Assembly: GCA_018857735.1 (NCBI GenBank)
Contig: JABMCL010001219.1
Location: 1-64,000, forward strand
Origin: Alviniconcha marisindica
Lineage: Eukaryota; Mollusca; Gastropoda; Provannidae
Direction: 5' to 3'
DNA length: 64,000 bases
Shown: positions 11,201-21,800 of the stretch, piece by piece
Layout of the letters: each line of letters begins with the position of its first letter
Position numbering within the stretch: the stretch's first letter is position 1
The notes under the pieces: model-generated
The model's database searches: none
Seen by the model: only the letters and a program-made list of their open reading frames with translations
Told to the model about the DNA's origin: nothing
Made by a program: the position numbers and the translations under genes

Positions 11201-14200
11201 TAGTCGTCCACTCCTTTGTTGCAGACAGTAGTCTATTAGACTGCTGTGATTTGGTGGTGTTTTTGTGTGTGTGTTTTTTCCACCTTATGCTTGCAGGTAG
11301 GCAACCGTTTGGGGTTTTGAGGTGGTTTCAGCTGTTTTGTTTCTTTCATTTGGTGTCAGCTGTTTGCTCGTCTGATTAGGGCAGCCATTTTTCGTTTGCC
11401 ACCAGCATTTGTGGTTTGGTCTTTCTTTCTTTGCCACAGGCATTTGTGTACAGTCTCTTTCTTTCACGGCCTTTTCTGCTGTAGGCATTCGTGTTAGACT
11501 TTTTGTCTTTGTCTTGTTAGCGCTTGTTTCAGGGTGTCAGTGTATCTCTCAGTTTTTGGTATCATGCTGTGTGCTTGCTGCTTGTCAGCTTCATCCTTGG
11601 AGATTTGAACTGGAATTTTGTCCATGTCGGTTACCCTGTGGACAGCCCTACAAATTCCGCTTTGAAGCAAACCCCATTTGGTATTCCGCCATAAAGTTAA
11701 CAAAATCGCACTCAGCAAAGTGCTCGCTACACAAATGGGCGTGACTGGGGCGCAGCATCAAAGTCAGCTCGTTTGAATTGTACAAATTTGACCCATTTTC
11801 GCCTCACAGCGGGTCAATTCCACAGGAACTTGTGCATAGTTATGCTTTGGGTTGCTTGTGAGTTGTTACAGTTTGCTACAACACAGTAGGCCGGCATGGT
11901 TAGAGCTTTTTGTTGACCACATGCATACACATTCAATGAACAATCTAAGATGGCAACCACACTGACTCCCCAAACTGACGCCACTTCCGAGAAAGTCACA
12001 TGACTGATGGAGAACCCAAGACAGCAGTCTCGCCTAGCCTACAGAAAATAATATCAATTATAAACCAACATAAACATTTTTTTTCATTTTTTATTTCATT
12101 AAATCTAAGACTCATTTGTCAATCATTTCGATGGTCATTTTGCATACTTAAAAACCTTGGACTTTTCCTTTAAATTGAATTTCTTTTTCATTGTGGACAT
12201 AATTTCAGGAGGTTAAAATAAAAGCGGAAAAGTCTGATGAGCATCATACTCATAGACAACACTGTATGCACAAACAGTTCACTTATGCACTACTATTTTA
12301 TATATATACATGTCAGGAGATATTTGATAAAGTTTACTCTTAATACACACGTGCACACACGTGCACACACACACACCTCACTGTGTGCTTGTGAACACAT
12401 GCTCTCAGTGTCTCATGCATATGCCATTTTCAAGAATTGTCCGTTAATCAAGGTGTAAAATTAATGTTCAAGAATTTATTTGGTCAATATAAAAGATATT
12501 TTTTTAGTGTATACATATTTTATATTGTGTGTTTCTAGAGAAGAGATAGGTGTTCAAGGACTGCCCCCAGCTGGAAAAAAATTGAACATAAATTTATTTA
12601 TGTGGAAAAACTTGTGAGTGCTGTTACCAAATTCAAGTGTGCACTACATAAGAACTGCTGTAACACAATGGTGTAGTGCCCCCTCCGACAGTAGCGATGA
12701 GAGCCTTGCGGGACACAATGGTGTTGTGCCCCCTCTGACAGTAGCGATGAGAGCCTTGCGGGGCTGTTCGGTTGATGACCGTACTCGCTATGTGCACCGA
12801 ATCTACAAGTGCTCCCCCAAGGGAGCTAATGGGCCGGGACGATTGAACTTCCCCCCTTGATCTTGAGAAACATGCTTTTTCTTATATATCGAATTCATAT
12901 GTAAATTCTAAAAAGACGGTTGTCGGAGGTTGATGGAAGAGGTACCACAAAACGTGATGTTGTGAATGACAGGTATGGCTGGTGCACTCACTGACTATTA
13001 CTATCAGCGTCCCTACAGGGCTATACGATTTTTGATGATCATCCTCGTACTGGAGGAAGTTACCCTAAATCGTGACGGGGAAATAATCACAGAAAAACAG
13101 CGAGAGAGTATAAAAGAAGGAATGAAATAAGCTCAGGGCAGCTACGGCTCGGCTTTAGGGATGGATTAGGCTAGTTACAGACTCTGCATGAACTTGGGGG
13201 TTTCTCTCTCGTACCGTACTGTAAATGTTGCAGTTGTATTGATATTGTATTTGAATTAAGTTGGTGGAAGGAAAAGAAAAAGAAAAACTAGACTATTATG
13301 TGTTGGATTCAGTTTTGTTAGAAAGATTGCAGTTGTTTTGTATGTCGGGTGCACCGCTTCATGTAAATGAAAATGTTTTGTACTGTATGTAATGGTGTCG
13401 AGTGGTAGAAGGACAGGACACAGGCAGCGGAGTCAGTAAAAATGGAGACCACAGCAGGCGTACAGCAGCAATCAGGTTTTATTTGCTCAGCAGCAGAGAA
13501 TTTTCAGCACACCCAAAATCCTCACGCGCACGCATAGATAAGAGAATGGCAGCAGGCCGCAAGGAACACACGCTATCGCTACAATGAAATCGGCCCTCTG
13601 GACCACAAAATGGCTGACAATTGTGTTTCCTTGGCCCGCACAAATACAGTTTCCTCAACAATAACTAAATTAAAACATGAAAAACTTCAAATAAAAGCTA
13701 CAGTTACAATCTTTTAAACCATATAAACAAAATGTACACACATGACTTATTTAATTTACAACAAGAGTGGGAAGCGTGGCTTGCGCCTGTCTAGAAACAG
13801 ATTCGTACAACTAAATCACAACTAACACAATGTACAAAATATTAACTTACATCAGAATAAAGTGCACGCTCCCACGGGTAAAATGGTACATACCAATTAC
13901 AATACAACGCTCTGTAAGAGAAGCAAGACACACTCAAAGACTAGCACTAAAACAATCGGTGGGAACTTTCACCTGGGGCGCGTTATCTTAGTCACAGCAG
14001 CGCTCATAGTGATATCAAGTAGTCTATGAATATAACTTAGCTTCTACAGTACACAATACTCAATAAGTTAATTTCAACCCAAAATAAACACTAAACATGA
14101 AGTCAGCTAAGCAAAATACTATACGACAAAGTATTGATCGACACAGAATTACTTTAATCGAGTCAAAACAACGATTCACTACTATTCACTGGTACTAAAC

Positions 14201-15813
14201 AGAGAACGCGCCATGCAGACAACGGCTATAAAAAGAATGGACCCAGAGAGGCATCGGCTACTGATTAAGCTCGATCCTGCGTCTAAATAAGATCTAAATA
14301 AACATAAGATGCCAAATTATATTACACATGGCTTAGTGCACAAAAAGGACTAGGTAAACAAAGAGTAGGTAAACAAACAAGCGGTCAAAATATTAAGGGA
14401 GAAAACAGATATGAAAATGGCGCACCGGCAGCTATTGCCGGTTGGCTGTGTGAAAGCCATGTGGCGTTACACTACATGCCGCGCTTCAAAACAAAAGCAT
14501 CGTCTGCTCCGGTTCCGGGTTACTAACAGTACAGTAATGAAATTGCATGGATCTGATAACCGGGGCGGGATTATTGTAAAAACATACAAAGAGCACTTGC
14601 TCACATGTATATATATATATATGGAAAAGCAATCAAATTTGTTTTCATAATGTAAAGAAATGGTGTTTAGAAAATGAGTCAAACACTGAATTGAAACATC
14701 TACATTTTTTATAATGTAAATGATTAACGGTAAATAAAAGTGGACTGTGTGAACAAAAAATATTGTTTACAGAATTTCTTTGCTGGAAGGGTGATAACTA
14801 ACAGCTTTTCTGTATACGCACACACACACACACACACACACACCCACGACGAAAGAATGATTACACTGTATTAGAATATGTGTGAAAGCAGGCCTTACTG
14901 CAGAGGATGTACTTGGGAAAAAAAGTTAATAATAGAGAGAGAGAGAGAGAAAAAAATAAGTCAAAATTTTAAGCTGCCCGATGTCTGAGGTATGATCAGC
15001 CGTAGCAGGGCTTCAATCTCAAAGGATTGAATGGGAAATGCTGCTGAGTCAGTTACCCTCTGGGCATCCAGACAAAACAGCCTCTTAATGCCTTGACTCA
15101 TTGTTGCATATGCTCTATGTACAACGCTAGCTGACCATCCTGACACTCAGTCAGTAGTACAAACTACGTGTCTCTGTCCGAGGTGTGAAGCCAAGGTTAA
15201 TACTTAGTCTAGCTCGGTGCAGAATAATCAGTGGAAGACACACAGACTGTTTAATGCTATCTCTAAACCAAAATACCATAACTACATGATAATTTAAGGT
15301 CTAAAGAATGTAATTCTGCAAAAAAGTGAAAATCACCCGAATCGACCCCTAGTGGCTATTTCTGTGTCGGGTCGATCGGCTGCTGCAACTTAGCACTGAA
15401 TTGGTGGGAGCGGGTCACATATTAGTTTACGGGTGTGGGAGAAGGGGGGTGGGGAGAAAGGATTTTCTTTTTAACAGGTTTGGACTTAGGAAGTGCACAT
15501 GAGTTTTGTCAGGAAAATGAAGTTATGCACTTTGGCTGATTGCTGGATTGCTTGGGTTTTACCCAGTCAGTGTTTTAATGCTTTGGCTTCCGACATCCAT
15601 CTGTAATACTGATTATACCCTTTAACGCAAGCTATTGGCTTTATCAGATATGAAAATCACAACACATTCTTCCTCATTAAATTTAAAGCATATCTTTCAT
15701 GACACCCCATAAATTTCCACCTCTGTTGTTAAACCTTTCTCCTCCGCTTTCCTTGTTTCTCATAACGGCTTAGCATTTCTTTATACACTTGCCCCTCTCT
15801 CTTTCCCAAAGCG

Positions 15814-15869
<56 letters not shown>

Positions 15870-18800
15870 AGACCAAAGTAAAGTCAGATTTGTAACTAAG
15901 TAAATAATTTAGAAGTTGGAAAATAAACCAAAAAGCTGCCTCTGCTTCTTTATAATTCTCTGTTGTTGTTTCTCTCTCTTATTACACACTCACAAACACA
16001 CACACACACGATCATTTAGAGAAACAAAAGGTGAGATTTTAGGGCAGATTTTAATGAAGGGGCAGCTCATTCAACTGTTGTATAGAGTTCCAGAGAGTGA
16101 CTAATGGCAGTGCAGAAAAGGAATGCTTGCCGAAGGTTTTGGTGTGCACAGAAAAAAATCATGATGCATGACTGTGAGTGACACTGACAGTAGGAGAATG
16201 GTGTAGAGTGACTTCATTTGGCCATTTTATAAGTCATCCAGGTACATGCAGTGATGTTCTGAGAGAGTGGAAAACTATACTAGTAAGTAAGTAAGTTTGT
16301 GTTTTACGTCCAGTCAACCGGTGAAAACTATACTAACTAGTACCTTTGTTGTTGTTATTTGCAGAATTACCAAGGAGAGAGACATGTATGAGAAGGAGGC
16401 TATACAAATTGAAGCAAAGAATGAAAAGTTAAAGAATGAAGGAGCTGATGAATATGTCTTGAGGAAACAGGTAAACTTCAAAGCAAGGAACTGATGTTTC
16501 TGCTTGGTGTTGAGTTGTGTTATGCCTTATCAAATTATCACTGCCAAGTTATCGCCAACCTGAGATCATCCAGTGTAAATTCTCTCTCTTTTCTCAGTTT
16601 TTGACTTGTTTAAAATGTGCATATATGTAGTGATCAATGTTGGGTGCCAGCTGACTGGCTTGCCGGCTGGTCATGGCAAAATCAATAATATTGCTGTTTG
16701 TTGGACACTATAGTATAAAATAAATATTATAAAAAGTTCAACTCTGCATGATGCTAGTACCTTGTCAGCTTTACTTCATATTCAGATGCTTTTATTAGTT
16801 TTAGTTTTAGTGCCGCTGGCCACATTTAAAGATTATAATTTAGTTATAGTGGCATTGAAGAAAACTTTGCAGAAGTTTAGTATTGTCTGTTTTGGTCAGT
16901 TTTTATCTGGTCCATTTGAAACCTGTGGTGGAATACCATGAACACAGACTAGCTGTGACAGTTAAATTTCAAGAACCAGTCCATTTTTGTATAATTGTTA
17001 TATAATGGACTAGGTGACTATGTGACAAGCAGATCACAGACATAGACATGCTTTTATTATACTTAGGCACCGGGAGATAATTGACACAGTTTTTTTTGGC
17101 TCTCAGCAAGAAAGTAAACATTTGCTTCTTATTTTCCTTAGACACTGTGTTGATGAGCTCTTCCAATCTTTAAAATGTGATAATAACATCTTATCAGCTT
17201 TGTCTGTTCAACCCCAACAGGAGGCTGGGGATGTCTGATGTCCCCTGTTTGGAATCTCTGGGCTGTCATTTGAGTCCCCTTTTGTGTCTCCTTTTGTTTT
17301 TCTGCCAAGACCACCTGTTCCTTCTGTCTTGTCATTTTTCTGCTAATGGTCCATTCTGCCTCCCCCCCCCCCCCCCTCCCCGAAAACTCTCTAACATTTA
17401 TTGTTAAGAGTTAGTTTTTTTCATATAGCTCTTGTTGAGCAGCTTGGAGATGCTAGTTGGTTGATGGTATGTGCAGCTTGCTGCCACATGGCACTGGTAT
17501 TTGCCATTATTATGCATTTATTTGACTTGTATGTCAGCAAGTGTTCCGCAAGCATACATATTCCTCAGATTCAAAACACCTTCAGATACTAGTCAGAAGA
17601 ATCAGTTTCAATTGTAAATGGCTAAAGGCACTCATATGAATCAAAATAATGGAAGCAATTTTGTGCTGTTCCCGTTCCCGAATCTTGAAAGCAGTGATGA
17701 TGGGAGCATGGGCATACTAGCTGTGCTAGGTGCAGACTGGTCAGTCATTATCAAATATAGAGGGGTCTTTGACTTTATGAATTCAATATCAATGAGTTAA
17801 GTTTATCATTTCCAGCTACTGTTGGCCGCCCACTCAGCTGCCGCACGAGCGCAGAACAAATTCTCACTTCTGACATAAATTCCTCTGTTGTCAGAAGGAC
17901 TTAACTTTTTTAAATTATTGTTTCTGTCCATTCCTTTTTTCATATTTTTCTTAAACTGCTATTGATAACTTAGTGAAATGGTTGACTATACCAGTATGTC
18001 CTAGCCTTATGTGCTCTTTTAATAGGGGTAAGATTAAAGGGACTAACTCCTCAAAAATTTGTGTTTGATGTTTGTGTATTTGCGTAGGGACTGGTTTTGT
18101 GTATTGATTGGAGAAAAGGTTTATGTATGAGAAGAGTTTTGACATGTGCATTTGCGTATGACAGTTTGATTGTCCTGAGGTGAACGTGTGTGGTTGACAG
18201 GGCATTAAAATCAAATTTACTAACTATTGTCCGTTCATGTCAGTTTTGATGATCATGACTTTATTTCAAGGCCACACAACTGCAAGTTGTATTTTCTTGG
18301 GAAGTTTATTTAAAAAATGAATACCTCTCCCCCAAAACAAAGGGGGCTTACTACCTTCAAGGTCAAGGTCACAGCAAGGGGTCAACTCTACAAAACATGA
18401 TTTCGATCTGTATCTTTTGTACTACTGTATTGAACTTTTTACAATTGAACTTCTTGGGATGATAATCATTATAGGCTGGAGTAGTTTGTGAACAGTGTTG
18501 ATTGCTCTCTTCAAGTTCAGGGTCAAAATGTAGGTTCATATTTTTATTAAACAACTATTTGTTGACTCAGTTGTCAGTAGCATCAGGATAACCGAGTCCA
18601 AACACTTTCATTGTGTCACCTCGGAACAATCAAACTGTCATTTTCAGTGTGACATTGGGAATGCACTGACATATGGTGGGACTGTCAGCTTTCAGGTCAA
18701 ACACACAAAAGGTTAGGAAAGACCACTTTTTCTACTAAGTATGAGTATACATCATTTGTTGGCACAAATTGACTATAAACTTCAGGAAATGTTTTTGTCA

Positions 18801-21800
18801 TGCATTAAAAAAAAAAAAAAAAATGGTTAGTGAATTGAATTACATATTTCACTGAATTTACATGAAGATAACTTGTGGAAGGAGATAGCAGTGATGTATA
18901 TTTGACAAAACAGCATTTCTTCTGCAGCAAGAGGTACTACAGGAGTCCAGGCAGATGGTACCAGACACAGTGAAGCGGTTAAGGAATGCTTATGATGAGT
19001 TAAAGAGTTTAGTGGTGAGTGACGGCTGTGCCACATTTCTTTTTACCATGCTTGTCTTGTAATGTAAAAGAGTATTTTTCAGAGCCTCTGCTAGACCAGC
19101 ATCTGCTCCCCTTGTACTGTAAATTAAAATATATAAAAATGCTGGTATCATGTACCGGCAGAAACTGAGCGCTTTGCATGACTTGCTGGAAATACTCTGT
19201 ACCCTTGGTCCAGAATCAAGTGGAAGCTCTGGCTAAACAAGATCACTTTGAGTGTTGATCAGCAAGCAAAACTGTTAATTAAGTGTGAAAACTTTCAATG
19301 CCAGCACCCTCCACCCCCTCCTCTAATGGATAGGTCCCAAAGCCATGAGTGCTGACTTCAAGATACCAGACAGTTCCATTTCTGTTTGGATAGATCAGCT
19401 TTGCTGTACAATTTTTCCCACTCCACTTTTATTCTAGATCTAACTGTATCTATGGTGCAAGAAGGGTACAGTCAGGGTTTTTTTCTCACCCAGTGCCAGC
19501 CAAATTGTCTGTGTCACTGTCCCCTTCAAATGAAGAAACCTATGAAATGGCTGAGAAAACCACCAGCTATTAAGCAACAGAAGATAAAACAGTACAGTAG
19601 CACTAGGATGACAGATTTTTCACAGAACAGGCATGAAGATGATGTTGACACTGGGAAGTCTGGCATCACAGCGTGACCTTCGTTTTGCGGATCATGTTGT
19701 GCCAGGGTGGAGACAGGAGTGGTGAATAGAATTTTTTATTTTAAAAAGAGGAAGAAGTGTGACTTCTGTTCTGGGAAGCGGGTAGGCAGTGGGTGGGAGC
19801 AGCAGAAACCTGGGCAATGTTGACTACCAGCTGTACCAGAATTTTATTTTTTAATTTTAGATTGCCATACCATGTACCGATAGTCTCAGCAGTCTAGCGG
19901 AGGCTGTGATTTTTAAGGCACTTACAGCTAATGTGAGCCTGAAGCACACAACACCAAAACAATAAGGTCAACAAAATATTACACAACCTAGAGCACAGTG
20001 AGCCCAACTAATTTCTTAACTGCACACACACACACTCACACTCACACAGACAAGGCGTCCAGAGGAGAAAAGATGGGTCTTGAGGGCAAATTTTAATGAT
20101 GTTATGGAAGAAGTGTGTCGGAGAGAGTAGGGTAGATTGTTCCAGAGTAATGGTGCATCGACCAGAAGACTTGAGGTGAGTGGATGGAAGACGAAAAAAT
20201 TGAATATTGGCAGGCAACCAGAGTTTGCAAGATGGAACATTCAGCTGGATGAGATCAAAGAGATAGCAAGGGGCTTGATTGTTCAGTGATTTGAAGGTAA
20301 GAAGAAATGTATACTGAATACAGGATTTGATGGGAAGCCAGTGTAAAGCACAAAGGATCACATATATGTGCTGAGACCATTAGCTACAGATGAGATGGGC
20401 AGCATTTTTTTGAACTTTTTAAAGTTTACAGATTGGAATTTTTGGCACCCAGAGATACAGATTGGATTTTTTGGCACCCAGAGAGAAGTGAATTACAGTA
20501 ACCAATATGAGACAGATCAGAAGCGCAGATGAGAGTTTTGAGAGCATCATGGGTGAGATTCTTGCGAATAGAATTGATTCGACAGAGTTCGAGACAGCAA
20601 GCCTGTCATGTACAGAATATGTATTGTTGAAAAGAGAGTTTGATCAAGAATGACACCTAAGTCTGGGCAGAGGTAGACAAAGGTATGTCACAACCACTCA
20701 GTTAGATGGGAGAAGGTAAAATTTGGGTTTTCTTAATATACCTTGGAGTGTTATTGATGAGAATCATTTCTATCTTGTCTGCATTTAACTGCAGTTTGTT
20801 GTGATGCTTCAAAGCCTGGACATTTGAAATGCAAGACTGGGAGGAAGAAATTATCTCACGAAGCTCACTGAGATGGGCTGAGGCATAAAGCTGATAGTCG
20901 TCAGAGAAGCTGTGATGAAAGAGAGAATGGTGACTGACAATAGCAGAGAGAGGATGAATGTACAGAATGAAGATAACTGGTCCAAGAACTGATCCCTGAG
21001 GGACACTAAATTTGAGAACAGCTGGAAGGGATTAAGAACCACTGAGGGAAACCGTTTGGGTGTGGTCGGAGAGATAGGGGTGGAACCAGGAAAGATAATT
21101 GGTCCAAGAACTGATCCCTAAGGGACACTAAATTTGAGAACAGTTGGAAGGGATTAAGAACCACTGAGGGAGACTGTTTGGGTGTGGTCAGATAGATAGG
21201 AGTGGAACCAGGAAAGACCAAAGTAAGTGTTGAGATGTGACAAAAGAATGGAATGATCAGTGGTGTGAAAAGCGGCAGACAGATTGAGAACAGACAGGAG
21301 CAAAAGTTTATTATCATCTTGAGCAGAGAGGTAGTCATTATCAATTTTGAGGAGTGCTGTTTCAGTGCTATGACCAGCCCGATAAGGTGATTGATTAGGG
21401 AAGAGCAGACTGTTTGCCTGAAGATGATCAGAGCATGGAAGGAGAACGATTCTGTCCACTACTTTAGAAAGAAAGGAGAGATTGGAGACAGGTCTATAGT
21501 TCTTTCAAATTTCAGGATCAAGAGTTGACTTTCAAGAGTAGTTTCATGATGGCAGTTTGGAAAAGAGCCATGGTTGAGGGAGTTGTTGATGGTGGATGTA
21601 AAAATGGGGGAGATCTTTGAGACAACCAGCAAGAAGAGAGGTGGGGAGAGGGTCCAGATCACACGTTTTTACAGTAATATGTTTCGGTGTCTTTTTGACG
21701 TCTTCTTCAGACACTGCAGACTCAGCCAGAAAAAGGAGTGTCAGGTACAGAGGGTGGTGGAACAGTAACAGAATCTGAAGACTGGCAAATGGTGGCAATT

